Of a stretch of 64,000 bases of DNA, positions 9,569 through 19,628 are shown piece after piece; position 1 is the stretch's first letter; every line of letters begins with the position of its first letter. A program made the translations under genes and the position numbers. This stretch comes from Maribacter sp. BPC-D8. GTDB taxonomy: Bacteria > Bacteroidota > Bacteroidia > Flavobacteriales > Flavobacteriaceae. The stretch lies in contig NZ_CP128187.1 in NCBI RefSeq assembly GCF_035207705.1, forward strand, positions 682,001 through 746,000, written 5' to 3'. The notes under the pieces were generated by a model. It was not told the DNA's origin, did not search any database, and saw only the letters and a program-made list of their open reading frames with translations.

Positions 9569-10543
9569 TTATTCATTAACATCTATGATTGATTGCCGTT
9601 CTCTATTAACAGTAAGTTTCGTTACATCTGGTCTAGAATAGTGCCCAACAGAATCAAAGTTTTGGCGTTCTTCTAGCACTCTATTAAAATCGATGGTTGC
9701 TGTAATAAGTCCCTCTTTATCAATAACTGGAGGTAAAATCCATTCTCCATCAGGTCCGGCAATACAAGAACCACCATTGGCTAGGGTTTCTGGACAGTTT
9801 TCAAGAATAGTATCTAAATGCGGTGTATCTGGCGGAAAATCTGCCTTGCTCATTAAGCTAGAAACAGAAACTACAAAGGATCTTGATTCCCTTGCAATAA
9901 ATCGTGTAATATCAGCGGTATTATAATCTGATCCTGGCCATACGGCAATATGCAAATCTTCTCCTAAACCATATAAAGCGGTACGTGGAAGAGGCATCCA
10001 ATTTTCCCAACAATTGAGTCCGCCAACAGTAAAGTTTTTTAAGTCGTGAACCCGTAATCCGTTACCATCACCAGGTGCCCATGTTAATCGTTCTTCATAG
10101 GTAGGTTGTAATTTTCTATGCACAGACTTAATTTCACCATCACTATTTATATAAACAAGCGAACAGTAAATACTGTGCCCGCCTCTATTTTTTGCTCGTT
10201 CCATTAACCCTAAGTAGATGGCAATTTTATGTTGTTTTGCAAGTGCACAAATCTCGTCTAATTCTCCCGCTTCAATTTGAATGGAATTTTTGATGTAATG
10301 GGCATGAATTTCTTTCTGTACTTTAGAATCAAACTGAGCACCATCGGTCATGGAAACCCAAAAAGGATAACCCGGTAATAGAGCTTCACCAAAAACTACA
10401 AGCTCGCAATCATCTTCACCAGCTTTAATAATATAATCCTTGATTTTATCAATAGTCTTCTCTTTATTTAGCCAAACCGGTGAGATTTGAGCCATACCTA
10501 TTTTAAGGTTATTTTGATCGGGAGTATCTATTATTTTGGACAT
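9569..10543 (-). CDS. Nitrilase-family carbon-nitrogen hydrolase
   Basis: The protein has 324 residues, the length of true nitrilases. The catalytic triad of the superfamily is in place: E53 in VFGEALLPGYPFW, K144 in HRKLQPTYEERL, and the nucleophile C178 in GGLNCWENW. The sequences around K and C (TYEERLTWAPGDG, NCWENWMPL) are those of branch-1 nitrilases (aliphatic or aryl nitrilases, cyanide hydratases), which turn nitriles into acids and ammonia. The substrate is not predictable. The neighbours do not form a pathway with it. Confidence 0.88.
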   Translation of the reverse strand: MSKIIDTPDQNNLKIGMAQISPVWLNKEKTIDKIKDYIIKAGEDDCELVVFGEALLPGYPFWVSMTDGAQFDSKVQKEIHAHYIKNSIQIEAGELDEICALAKQHKIAIYLGLMERAKNRGGHSIYCSLVYINSDGEIKSVHRKLQPTYEERLTWAPGDGNGLRVHDLKNFTVGGLNCWENWMPLPRTALYGLGEDLHIAVWPGSDYNTADITRFIARESRSFVVSVSSLMSKADFPPDTPHLDTILENCPETLANGGSCIAGPDGEWILPPVIDKEGLITATIDFNRVLEERQNFDSVGHYSRPDVTKLTVNRERQSIIDVNE

Positions 10544-10680
10544 TGTTGAATAGGGTTTTTATAATATAATTTTAAAATAATTTTTTGTCAAGAGAATTCT
10601 GTTTATTGAATTTATGATAAAGATCAACTTTAATATGAAATATGTAAATATCTGGTTTGCATGCTATTGTGTTTTATAAT

Positions 10681-11790
10681 CTATTCTTTTAAAATACCAT
10701 TTTGGCTTACGCTATAAAAAGAGGTTCCGTCAAAACGGAACAATCCCATGTAGCCGCCCAGCCATATTTTCCCTTCATTATCTTCAAATATACATTGTAT
10801 GGCACCACTTTTAAGTCCGTCGTTTTCGTTGAAATTTATGGCAGTTGTGCTATCGTATCGATAGACGCCAAAACTTTCAATCGGAAACCAAATTTGACCA
10901 GATGTATCTTCAAATAAGCTCCATACTTCGGTACTATTTTCTCTTTCTTTTGTAGCAATTTTAGTGAAAGATTTTCCGTCCCAAAAACAAACTCCTGCAT
11001 AGTGAGTGGCAAACCAAATATTACCATTTTTATCCTCTAAAATATCATTGACGGCGTTATTGCATAATCCATCTTTTTCAGAAAGATTTACTAATGATTT
11101 TCCATCATAAAAATATGCACCGGCATTAGTTCCAAACCACATGCTACCTTTGCTGTCTTCCATAATACTATGAATAATTTTAGCACTAGTAACACCTCTG
11201 TTGTAATCTGGTTTAGCTTCCGGTACAGTAAACGATGAAAATTTTTCACCATCAAATAAATTGATTCCTTCCAAGCTACCTATCCAAATTATGCCCTTAC
11301 TATCTATAAAAAGACTCCAAATATTATCATTGTTCAGTCCGTCTTTTTCTGTGAAATTCTCAAAAGAATTCCCATCGTATTTCGTTAATCCGCGTTCGGT
11401 ACCGAACCAAATATTACCGTCATTATCTTCTATAATTCCCCTAACGGCAACACCACCAAAACCCTCATTGACAGAAAAATAGTCAAGAGATTTTCCATTA
11501 TACCGTGCAACACCATCTCCGTTGGTGCCAAACCATAGATTTCCACTTTTATCTTGAAATATTCTACGAACAAATTCGCTTATGGGTACATTGATTTCGG
11601 GTTGAAGAAAAGGGCTATTGTATTCATTTTTAGGTGAATCCGTTTTTTGTAACGGAATGTCTTTCAATGAAGTTCTTGAGTTTTTTTCTTTTTGTTGACC
11701 ATTACAAGAAATGATAAAGACAGAAAACAGGAGTAGGAGTAAAGACGATACACGAGTAATGCCCTTATAGATATATGTCGTCTTTTTCAT
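10681..11790 (-). CDS. Beta-propeller lipoprotein with two-component-regulator propeller repeats
   Basis: The protein has 369 residues. The N-terminus is a lipoprotein signal peptide with lipobox FIISCNG. The rest consists of about seven copies of the Reg_prop motif, such as FQDKSGNLWFGTNGDGV, IEDNDGNIWFGTERGL and FEDNEGKIWLGGYMGLF, which fold as propeller blades. In Bacteroidota such propellers usually form the periplasmic sensor of hybrid two-component systems. Here no kinase or membrane part is attached, so it is a free-standing, lipid-anchored propeller. It is the last of three consecutive lipoprotein genes, with a gap of 43 bases. Confidence 0.85.
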   Translation of the reverse strand: MKKTTYIYKGITRVSSLLLLLFSVFIISCNGQQKEKNSRTSLKDIPLQKTDSPKNEYNSPFLQPEINVPISEFVRRIFQDKSGNLWFGTNGDGVARYNGKSLDYFSVNEGFGGVAVRGIIEDNDGNIWFGTERGLTKYDGNSFENFTEKDGLNNDNIWSLFIDSKGIIWIGSLEGINLFDGEKFSSFTVPEAKPDYNRGVTSAKIIHSIMEDSKGSMWFGTNAGAYFYDGKSLVNLSEKDGLCNNAVNDILEDKNGNIWFATHYAGVCFWDGKSFTKIATKERENSTEVWSLFEDTSGQIWFPIESFGVYRYDSTTAINFNENDGLKSGAIQCIFEDNEGKIWLGGYMGLFRFDGTSFYSVSQNGILKE

Positions 11791-11833
11791 TTATACTGTT
11801 TTTAAAATGGATTACCTGTTAGTATCTATAATT

Positions 11834-12691
11834 TTAGTCGTTGCCGTTAAGGATTTTTAGTTTGTTATTAATCTGGTTTTTAAAACGTTGTGCGAAAATA
11901 TGATTAGGGTCTAATTGCAAGGCTTTGTCAATATTAGACGTTGCCAACGGTAAACTATCCATTTTTAAATAAATACTGCCGTAAAGTACGTAGGGCTGTG
12001 GAATATTAGGATCATTAATTTGAGCGTTAAAATCATCTGCAATTGAAAGTGCTTTTTCAAAATTGCCTAGATCTGATTCTAACGTAGCCGAATAACTAAT
12101 AAAAAATGGAATCTTCTTCTGTTTAGTAGTCGTTAGGTTATGTAGTGAGTCTAATGCTATCTTTGGTCCATATACAGCATTTAAAACCTCTATATATTCT
12201 GCTTTTATATATGATTCATTAGGGTGCCTATGAATAAATGTTCGGTAATTTTTTTCTGCCGCTAACATAAAATAAGGAATGAAATCTTTCTCTAATTTAA
12301 TTTTTTGATCACGCGCATTAAATAGTTCAATAGTAAGGCGTGTAACTTCTAGAATTAATTGGTCGTCTTCACTAACCTTGTTTTTATTAGGGTATAGATC
12401 ATTTAAAATCTCGATTCTTTCGGGAAGATTTGTGGTGCTTTTACCTACCAATGCCTTGCCAATTACGAAAGTAGAATCGAAGGATACTGCTTTTCTAAAT
12501 GCTTTGTCAGATAAGGTCCATTGACCATAATCTAAAATCAACTCCCAACCTTTATTAAAATAAAAAACGGCAGAATCGTTTTTAGCGCCGTAAGTGTAAA
12601 CGGCTGGTTCTGCAGATGATTTATTTTGTTTTTGTTTACATGAAGTAAGCAGTATAAACACTAGTACATAAATTGGGTACTTCAATGACAT
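11834..12691 (-). CDS. TPR-containing lipoprotein
   Basis: The protein has 285 residues. The signal peptide ends in lipobox LLTSCKQ. The mature part is helical with tetratricopeptide-like units near the end (YVLYGSIYLKMDSLPLATSN followed by IDKALQLDPNHIFAQRFKN) and an earlier one around AFRKAVSFDSTF. It starts 11 bases after the stop of the PIG-L gene and is followed 43 bases later by the propeller lipoprotein, so the three probably form one transcript for cell-envelope proteins. The specific partner is unknown. Confidence 0.75.
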   Translation of the reverse strand: MSLKYPIYVLVFILLTSCKQKQNKSSAEPAVYTYGAKNDSAVFYFNKGWELILDYGQWTLSDKAFRKAVSFDSTFVIGKALVGKSTTNLPERIEILNDLYPNKNKVSEDDQLILEVTRLTIELFNARDQKIKLEKDFIPYFMLAAEKNYRTFIHRHPNESYIKAEYIEVLNAVYGPKIALDSLHNLTTTKQKKIPFFISYSATLESDLGNFEKALSIADDFNAQINDPNIPQPYVLYGSIYLKMDSLPLATSNIDKALQLDPNHIFAQRFKNQINNKLKILNGND

Positions 12692-12702
12692 GGAAAATAG
12701 GT

Positions 12703-13572
12703 TTACTCGAAAATATTGTTTTTAATTTCATTAGAGCCATTCCAAGGTCTAAAATAAAGTACGGAATCTGTTTGAGAAACAATAGTAAGTAAATCATCAA
12801 TGGCATCTGGTGTGTATTGAGATTTATGACAATCTGAAGCATCATGCCCAAGTTGTAAATCTTCTGAATTATACGGAATTCTGTAGGTGAGAAATCTTTT
12901 TTGAGTTCTTTTAAGGTTATCGTTCAACCATTGCACTAAATTTGTTTTGAAGCTAATGTCTTTATTACTTATTTCCTTCGGATAAGCATAATAGAGTAGG
13001 TTCTGCAGCGATTCTGATGTTTCTCTCTGAAAGACCTCTGTCACCACATTACTAACAATTCTATGGTCTGGGTGTCCGTATTGACCGCCAGGTCCGAAAC
13101 TAATGACTACGTTTGGTTTATAGCTTGTAAATAAGCTATCAATCTTCTCATCTAAAGAGTTGATGTTTTCCTTTAGGGCTAAATCCCCATCAGTATACTT
13201 AAAAAATATCGGCGGATTAATTCCTAATGTTTTTGTAACGCACAAAGCCTCTTCTGCACGCGTTTTGGCAAGTAATTCTCCCGCAGGAATATTCGCATGC
13301 GGAGTAACGCCGTTAGAACCATCGGTAACAATAACCAAGTGAATACGAACACCCTCTTTCTGATATTTTGAAAGGATGGGTGATATTACGATCTCATCAT
13401 CAGGATGGGCAAAAATTGCCATTAATGTTTTGCCTTTGTTGGTTTCTTTTAGAAATGCATTACTCTGGACTAAATTTTCTTTTTGATCTATCGGTTTTTG
13501 ACTGTTTTCATTACAGCTGGTAAGTGATAGAAAAACGGAAAAGGTGAGAAGCAGTATTAATATACGGGTCAT
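12703..13572 (-). CDS. PIG-L / LmbE-family deacetylase, lipoprotein
   Basis: The protein has 289 residues. The lipobox is LTSCNEN (C20). The zinc-binding motif AHPDDE lies at residues 55-60, and the second ligand motif is in GQYGHPDHRIVS. Family members remove acetyl groups from N-acetylglucosamine-type substrates, for example in GPI, mycothiol or bacillithiol pathways or antibiotic synthesis. This one is predicted to be lipid-anchored outside the inner membrane, so its substrate would be periplasmic or extracellular. It leads a probable three-gene lipoprotein operon with the TPR and propeller proteins. Confidence 0.85.
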   Translation of the reverse strand: MTRILILLLTFSVFLSLTSCNENSQKPIDQKENLVQSNAFLKETNKGKTLMAIFAHPDDEIVISPILSKYQKEGVRIHLVIVTDGSNGVTPHANIPAGELLAKTRAEEALCVTKTLGINPPIFFKYTDGDLALKENINSLDEKIDSLFTSYKPNVVISFGPGGQYGHPDHRIVSNVVTEVFQRETSESLQNLLYYAYPKEISNKDISFKTNLVQWLNDNLKRTQKRFLTYRIPYNSEDLQLGHDASDCHKSQYTPDAIDDLLTIVSQTDSVLYFRPWNGSNEIKNNIFE

Positions 13573-13612
13573 TATGCTTTATATGTTTATAGAATTTATT
13601 TTTGGCAATTAC

Positions 13613-16387
13613 TTAAACTGCTAATATTTTTTTAACCTCTTTTTTTACTGCATTTTTATCTGACATAGCTTCTAAATTTTCTTTTATTTTTTTTGGAATT
13701 TCTGAGTCAGTAGATTTTAAGATTTCATAGTAGAAATGTAAAATATTTTTAAAACTTTTTGGTAGGTTTTCAGGGTCTATCTGCGCTAAAATTTCTTGAA
13801 GTGTATGGTGAAGAACATCTACATATTTTCCACCCATTTGGTGTAATTGTTCAAACTGTTCGCTGACTCTTTTAATTGGAAAAGGATGATGCTCGTTACT
13901 AAGCATCTGAGTAACGAATTTGGAAAATAGGGGTAGGTCCAAATAGTCTGCTTCTATTAATTCTAGTAGCCATTCTAATGCAGTATTTCTTACTGTGGTA
14001 TTCCCTGCAAAAAGACTCAAGCATAAAAACATCATTCCGTTTTGTTCAAGCGGAATTGGGTTTTTAATACTCTCAAGCAGTGCTGCCATGGTAGATTTAC
14101 TTTCTCGTGCTTCCATCTCTGAAAGAAATCTGTAGTTGTTTAGTATCAATGAGAGGTATAGGGGTTCTAGGTAATAACGGTCTTTAAGAAACCAATGTGA
14201 TACATCTGCAATTATATATTCATAATTTAATAAGTAATACGAAAAATGATTTACGTCAACCACTGTTTCATCATCTCTAGTGTATGCTAGGTCAAATGTT
14301 ATGTTAGCCCATTTATAGCTGCTAGAGTCAGAATATCGCATTCCGAATTTAAAGAGATCTTTAGCTTCTGCCGTCCACCATTTTGCTTTTTTGGTTAAGA
14401 AAAAGTCTATGGCTTCTGGGCTTTTAGATTGGTTTTTGATGACAAAGGCAGTGAACCAGCTGTTTTCTAAACTCTTTATTTTTTTAGGGTCAAAAGTTAC
14501 TTTTTCATCTAAAATATAGTTCAATATATCTCTATACTCAGATTTGTTTTCTTGAGGCTTATTATACGTAGACCACCTGTTTAGTCGGTTTAAGGCAATA
14601 TTAAAATCAGTTTCATTTATAGATATTTTGTTTTGCTCGTATACATAAAGTCTTTCAAAAAAGACATTGATATCTATTGATCCATTTGTATATGTTGGGG
14701 TACTAAGAAGTACTATTTCTTTATCTTCTCTAATGGTTTTTGCTATAAATGACAAGCGCCCCAATAACCTATAAAAGGTCAAGAATCTAACCTCGGTATA
14801 GTCATGTAAATATTTACCTGTCCCTTTTTGGGTTTTCCAGTTTTTTATTTCTTCTTCAATGGTAACTTCCTCAGGATCTAACCAAATACAGATTAATTTG
14901 GCTACAAAAATATGATGAATACCTTCTCTAGCTGTAGCTTCGATATGCATGCTCTCTGTCATTCTCTTCGCCATTTTTAGAGCAGAGCCTAAAGCCTTTT
15001 TCTGCGTGTCTTTTATATGGTAAAAGCGTAAAAGTCCTTCTAGAAACAATTCATAATCTAAGGCATCTTGACTTTTTAGCACTTTGGTACATAGAAAAAT
15101 AAAATCGTCTTCAGTGGCTATATATTCTAATTTTTGAAGCGCAGAACTAGGTAGGGGAGTGTATTTTTCTTGTTTATATTTTTCATAGGGAATCTCTAAT
15201 GCTAAATCTTCGCTAGATAATAGAAATGCTAAGGCAGATTTTGTTTCGCTGTGCATGGTACTTATAAAAGGCTCTAAAGCTTCACTTAAAACCTCGTTGT
15301 TATTTTCTAATAAGCTAAACACTTTAACAGCTTCTTCTTGAATACTAGCTTCTTCTTGAACAAATATGGGGACTAAATTTACACACGTTTTTTCTAAAAG
15401 AGTTTTGTCTTTCTGAAGCTTTTTATAAAGCATACCCAGGGCAAGTTTTAATCCGCCATTAAACTTTTTGCGATACACAATACCATCTAAAGAGTCGATA
15501 AAATAAGACCAATCGAAAGTTTTATCAGTAGAAATTTGTTTTAATATTTTAAGACTAAAATTGCTGATTAAATTTACATCATTATGCAGTAATTCTATGA
15601 ATTGTGCTTGACAAGCCAGATTTTCTTCTTTAGAAAACTTGAGTCCGACGTAAACATTTTTAACCCAAGATTGAGTGCTTTGTTTTAGCGTAGGGTTGTT
15701 GAATGCTTCAAATATTTTCTGCTGAACCTTGCCTTTATCTAATGTGCCGTCATTTACTAATTTTAAAATAATAGCACCAATATTTAAATCGCGTTCTAAA
15801 TAAAAAGCTCCATCAACGCCTAGTTCCATTTCAAAAACAGCCATTAAAATATCTAAAGTAAACTCATCTTTCGGAAAAATGCGATCTACCTTTTCGGCAG
15901 CTTCAGGTTTTAATTTTTCTGTAAAATGAGATTTGTGCCAAACATTAAAACGAATTAAGCAGGCTACAAAAATTTGCCTATCAAAAGGTACTTTTTTCTT
16001 TTCATATAATGCTTTAATAACCGTGTAAGGTATGCGGGTTAGAAAACTTTCAGGACTTGCGATATCTGCTTTAATCTCTTTATACTTGCTTTCTGGTTTT
16101 TGTAGGTCATAAAAACATAAAATTTCTTCAAGTTCGATATCACTCAAGGCAGAAACATCAAGGTCTATTTCGGTTAAATTTAAAACCCCCTGACAACTAA
16201 AATTTAATAGCGTTATTATTGTAATTTGAACTTGAGAAAGAGTTTTTCTTTTCTCTTCATCATATTGTTTTAAATACTCAAGTAGGGTTTTTCTATATCC
16301 CCATTCATAATCTAGCAACCATTTCGTAATTCCTGTTATCTCTTCTTTGGCGAGTTTTTCTTCAAACATCTTTATTACTCCGCTCAT
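13613..16387 (-). CDS. Large helical repeat protein, DUF6493-like, coupled to SWIM protein
   Basis: The protein has 924 residues, with no signal peptide or membrane segment. It is strongly helical with HEAT-like character (for example FVQEEASIQEEAVKVFSLLE and MFLCLSLFAGNTTVRNTALE). Its ATG overlaps the stop of the SWIM gene by 4 bases (ATGA), so the two are translationally coupled. From memory, SWIM zinc-finger proteins in Bacteroidota are often paired with a DUF6493 protein of this size, which is the basis for the name. The activity is unknown, and a MoxR/VWA-type partner seen in related clusters elsewhere is absent here. Confidence 0.6.
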   Translation of the reverse strand: MSGVIKMFEEKLAKEEITGITKWLLDYEWGYRKTLLEYLKQYDEEKRKTLSQVQITIITLLNFSCQGVLNLTEIDLDVSALSDIELEEILCFYDLQKPESKYKEIKADIASPESFLTRIPYTVIKALYEKKKVPFDRQIFVACLIRFNVWHKSHFTEKLKPEAAEKVDRIFPKDEFTLDILMAVFEMELGVDGAFYLERDLNIGAIILKLVNDGTLDKGKVQQKIFEAFNNPTLKQSTQSWVKNVYVGLKFSKEENLACQAQFIELLHNDVNLISNFSLKILKQISTDKTFDWSYFIDSLDGIVYRKKFNGGLKLALGMLYKKLQKDKTLLEKTCVNLVPIFVQEEASIQEEAVKVFSLLENNNEVLSEALEPFISTMHSETKSALAFLLSSEDLALEIPYEKYKQEKYTPLPSSALQKLEYIATEDDFIFLCTKVLKSQDALDYELFLEGLLRFYHIKDTQKKALGSALKMAKRMTESMHIEATAREGIHHIFVAKLICIWLDPEEVTIEEEIKNWKTQKGTGKYLHDYTEVRFLTFYRLLGRLSFIAKTIREDKEIVLLSTPTYTNGSIDINVFFERLYVYEQNKISINETDFNIALNRLNRWSTYNKPQENKSEYRDILNYILDEKVTFDPKKIKSLENSWFTAFVIKNQSKSPEAIDFFLTKKAKWWTAEAKDLFKFGMRYSDSSSYKWANITFDLAYTRDDETVVDVNHFSYYLLNYEYIIADVSHWFLKDRYYLEPLYLSLILNNYRFLSEMEARESKSTMAALLESIKNPIPLEQNGMMFLCLSLFAGNTTVRNTALEWLLELIEADYLDLPLFSKFVTQMLSNEHHPFPIKRVSEQFEQLHQMGGKYVDVLHHTLQEILAQIDPENLPKSFKNILHFYYEILKSTDSEIPKKIKENLEAMSDKNAVKKEVKKILAV

Positions 16388-17742
16388 AATTCTAGTTCTT
16401 CTATTATTTTTTCGATTTCTGTTTGCTCTTTATTTTTTAAGATTTTGCCCACTAAAATATGCTTACAATCTCCTCTTTCATTTTGGTGGCTGGCATACCA
16501 GGTACAGGTGCATTTAGACTTCTCTTTCGATAATACTATTTTATGATAATGACCACTCCCTTTTACTTCAATCTCTTTATTTTTTACTAGCCATTTGTAG
16601 TCACCTTTTTTAATGATCTTTAAAGCATTCTTATACCTAGGGTTTAAGCTTTCGATCCTGTTCATTTTAAAAGGCAGCTTTCTATAATAATACACTTGGT
16701 CAGTAAGGTCAAAACCAAGTAAGCCCATAGAAGCCAGCCTAGTGGCAACATTTTTAAAATCTGTTGTACTTAACTCCTGTAAGTGATTGTCTTTTAAACT
16801 AAATTCTTCATGTATTTTGGCATAGTTATCTAATTTGTCTAACCAAGTATCGGGTACATCGTCTACTAAGTGACTTAATACCGTGCCTTCGCCCGAAAAA
16901 CCTCGCCAGAAACTTCTAGAAAGCATAAGCGTAAAACGCATATTTTTCATTTGAAACTCAAATGCCGTGGCATTTTCTGTTTCCATAGCATATATGGTTA
17001 ACGAATCGGCTAAGTTTACCAATCCGTCAAGTAACCTTAATCGATGTACACCACCAATACAGATACTCTTAGGCGATTTAACCGGTGATAGATTTGGTCT
17101 TCTACCTCTTAAACTTAAATAATAATCGTCATTGATATTTCCTTTTGGTACGCTTCTAAAAAGTAATTGAATTTGGAGTTTATCTAGTTTTAAAAATGGC
17201 GTTAATTCTGAAGCTAAAACTTGAACGGTTGCCATACCTTTTATCCACCGTAGGGGTAAAGAGACTTTTTTTTCTACGACGCTATTATTATCTTTTTGCA
17301 GCACAAAATCTTTTTCTCCGATAGAAAAAAATACTTCTTCATTTTTTCTGATTTTACTTAAAGCAGAAATCATTTCAGTATTAAAATCTACGTTTGTGGT
17401 GCCTTGCTGTAAAAAATCACCTTCTAAAGATGCGGGCAGTAAATCTACTTTTGCATAAACACTACAGCAAGATGAAAAGGCTTCTAATCTCAATTTATTA
17501 CCACCGGCAGTAATTACAGGATCTCTTAAAGAACTGCCTAAAGGCATATAGTTTGCGGCAACAACTTTAGAAAGTGTAAGCAAACTTCTTGCTACTAGGT
17601 ATGGGTTATTAAGCTTGCCCCAAAAGAAACAAGGTGTTTCAGCTTGCGAGTATTCTTCATTAAAATGAGCTAGAAAAAGTCTACTTTCTTTTTCTGTTTT
17701 TTTTAAGCTAGAAACCTGGCAGTACTGATATGAGATATCCAT
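16384..17742 (-). CDS. SWIM zinc-finger protein
   Basis: The protein has 452 residues. Near the C-terminus lies the SWIM motif CxCx(n)CxH, in KCTCTWYASHQNERGDCKHI. SWIM domains bind zinc and contact DNA or proteins. The first 350 residues are a mixed domain without a recognisable motif. The stop codon overlaps the start of the 924-residue partner, so both should be made together and probably act together. No transposase-type or SNF2 helicase domain is attached. Confidence 0.8.
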   Translation of the reverse strand: MDISYQYCQVSSLKKTEKESRLFLAHFNEEYSQAETPCFFWGKLNNPYLVARSLLTLSKVVAANYMPLGSSLRDPVITAGGNKLRLEAFSSCCSVYAKVDLLPASLEGDFLQQGTTNVDFNTEMISALSKIRKNEEVFFSIGEKDFVLQKDNNSVVEKKVSLPLRWIKGMATVQVLASELTPFLKLDKLQIQLLFRSVPKGNINDDYYLSLRGRRPNLSPVKSPKSICIGGVHRLRLLDGLVNLADSLTIYAMETENATAFEFQMKNMRFTLMLSRSFWRGFSGEGTVLSHLVDDVPDTWLDKLDNYAKIHEEFSLKDNHLQELSTTDFKNVATRLASMGLLGFDLTDQVYYYRKLPFKMNRIESLNPRYKNALKIIKKGDYKWLVKNKEIEVKGSGHYHKIVLSKEKSKCTCTWYASHQNERGDCKHILVGKILKNKEQTEIEKIIEELEL

Positions 17743-17860
17743 ATATAATCTTCTATTTTTAATCTTAAAAGTACCAACAACTCTTGTTCTGTTAAAACGT
17801 GCTTAAGTTAGTAAACTTCTACATATAATTATAGAATTTAGAAGATGTACACATCTATTT

Positions 17861-18730
17861 CTACTGTATTAAAGCATTCAGTTTGGCAATAGCTTCGTCG
17901 GGTAGATCTGTTAGCGTTTTAATGTGATCGGTATTTGTTTTCCAAAATATTTTTGGCTCTTTAGCTGCTTTAAATATGTTCATACCTCTTTCGAAGGGTA
18001 CGGCTCTATCATTAATACTATGTATAATGAGTTTAGGAGTATTCGTTATTTGAGTAATATCTCTAATGGCTATATAATCTTGATTATAGTTATTAGGGTC
18101 ATTTGTAAATGATTTTAAATAAAACGCTCGAAAATTATCTGTAATAAAACTATGTGCAGATTCTAAAGATCCGTCGAGCACTAAAGCGTCAATTTTAGTC
18201 TGGTTGTCTTTGGTCAGCTTAACCGCTAATTGACCACCTAAAGACATACCATATACTATGGTTTTTATACTGTCATTTTTTGTCTGGTGCAAAAAGTCAA
18301 CAAAAGCCGTTTCTGTGTCTTTTATAACCCCTTTATAGTTCGGAACACCACTAGACTTTCCGTAGCCTCTCCAGTCGGTTGAATACACTCTAAAACCATT
18401 ATCGACTAGTGGTTTAATTAATTCTTGACCTTGACTGGTATTTCCGCTATTTCCACGGACTAAAAAAATATTTGCTTTAGCTTCTGAGGAGGGGTTGAAT
18501 ACATAGCTATGAATTTTAATAGAATCATCTACGGTAAGTATATGTTCTGAATAGTCAAAATTATTCAAAGGTTCAATTTTTGTAGAAGGTCTATAGAATA
18601 GTTTAGATTCATTATTTTGTACCAATGCCTTTATATAGGGGTCAGATTGATAAAGAAAAAGCCCGTAAGCAGTAACTATAATTAGTAAAAATAGAAGTGT
18701 TCGAATGATAATTTTGATTAGTTTTTTCAT
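17861..18730 (-). CDS. Membrane-anchored alpha/beta hydrolase
   Basis: The protein has 289 residues. An N-terminal hydrophobic segment (residues 6-27) acts as an uncleaved anchor or signal. The alpha/beta-hydrolase core has the strand-turn NIFLVRGNSGN (oxyanion region), DWRGYGKSSG, and the nucleophile elbow GMSLGG, so the catalytic serine is in YGMSLGGQLA. The acid is probably in HSINDRAVPFERG and the histidine in NTDHIKTL. The fold is that of BAAT/YqiA-like or DUF1749-like hydrolases, with unknown substrate. The start codon sits 1 base from the left end of the IS element, so its promoter region has been replaced by the IS. Confidence 0.82.
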   Translation of the reverse strand: MKKLIKIIIRTLLFLLIIVTAYGLFLYQSDPYIKALVQNNESKLFYRPSTKIEPLNNFDYSEHILTVDDSIKIHSYVFNPSSEAKANIFLVRGNSGNTSQGQELIKPLVDNGFRVYSTDWRGYGKSSGVPNYKGVIKDTETAFVDFLHQTKNDSIKTIVYGMSLGGQLAVKLTKDNQTKIDALVLDGSLESAHSFITDNFRAFYLKSFTNDPNNYNQDYIAIRDITQITNTPKLIIHSINDRAVPFERGMNIFKAAKEPKIFWKTNTDHIKTLTDLPDEAIAKLNALIQ

Positions 18731-18770
18731 ATGTCACGTCCTAAAATACGGCTACAGATTAATATTATTT

Positions 18771-19628
18771 TTAAGCGGCATATTGATGCACGTAATTTGG
18801 TGTTTTATAATCTAAAGATAAATGCAATCTTTTAGAGTTGTATAATTTGATTGCATTTTTGGCTGCTTTTTTAGCATGTACAACGCTTGTAAAAGTCTGG
18901 TCAAGATAGAATTCATCTTTTAGAATACCGTTGACCCTTTCGGCTAGGGCGTTTTCATAGCAATGGTTTTCTTCTGTCATACTAATTTCTATTTTCTTTC
19001 TTTTTAGTATTTGGGTATAGACGTTACTACAATATTGAATACCTCTGTCGGAGTGATGAATAAGGCTGTCAATGTTCTTAGCATTGTAAATAGCCTTATT
19101 TAAAGCTCTGACACAACCTTTTAGTTCAAGGCTATCACTCAGGTCGTATCCAACGATTTTACGGGAGTACATGTCCGTAATCAATGCCAGGTAACAGAAT
19201 CCTTTTATAGTTCTGATATAGGTAATATCGGATGCCCAAACCTGATTAGGCCTATTGATCTTCAAGTCTTTTATAATGTTATTATACTTGTAGAATCTGT
19301 GATATGAATTGGTAGTTCTACAGGAGTATCTCTTTCTTCTTATGAGCAAATTGTTTTCTCTTAAGATACGGAATAGCCGGTCTCTGCCTACTTTGATGTC
19401 ATACTTGTGAAACTCATCTTTTAATGACCTCATGAGTTTTCTGGTGCCTTCTCTGGGCAGTGTTCTTCTACTTTGCCGAACAAGTTCGATTATATCCTGT
19501 TCTATCTGTTTTTTGATTAAAAACCTTTTTTGGTATTTGTAATAGGCATCTCTTTTCAAATCAAAAGCATTGCAGATAGTACCAATGGATAACAGTCTTT
19601 CATTACGGTTTATCGGTGCTACTTTCAT
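18771..19628 (-). CDS. IS3-family transposase OrfB (DDE integrase core), copy 1
   Basis: The protein has 285 residues. An N-terminal HTH_21-like region (RQSRRTLPREGTRKLMRSLK) is followed by the rve integrase core. The catalytic residues are D134 (VWASDITYIRT), D194 (HHSDRGIQYC) and E230 (ENALAERVNG), with exactly 35 residues between the last two, the DDx35E signature of IS3 elements. The start ATG overlaps the orfA stop in TAATG. The orfB frame is open from the A9 slippery run, so a -1 frameshift would make the OrfAB fusion that is the active transposase. Confidence 0.95.
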   Translation of the reverse strand: MKVAPINRNERLLSIGTICNAFDLKRDAYYKYQKRFLIKKQIEQDIIELVRQSRRTLPREGTRKLMRSLKDEFHKYDIKVGRDRLFRILRENNLLIRRKRYSCRTTNSYHRFYKYNNIIKDLKINRPNQVWASDITYIRTIKGFCYLALITDMYSRKIVGYDLSDSLELKGCVRALNKAIYNAKNIDSLIHHSDRGIQYCSNVYTQILKRKKIEISMTEENHCYENALAERVNGILKDEFYLDQTFTSVVHAKKAAKNAIKLYNSKRLHLSLDYKTPNYVHQYAA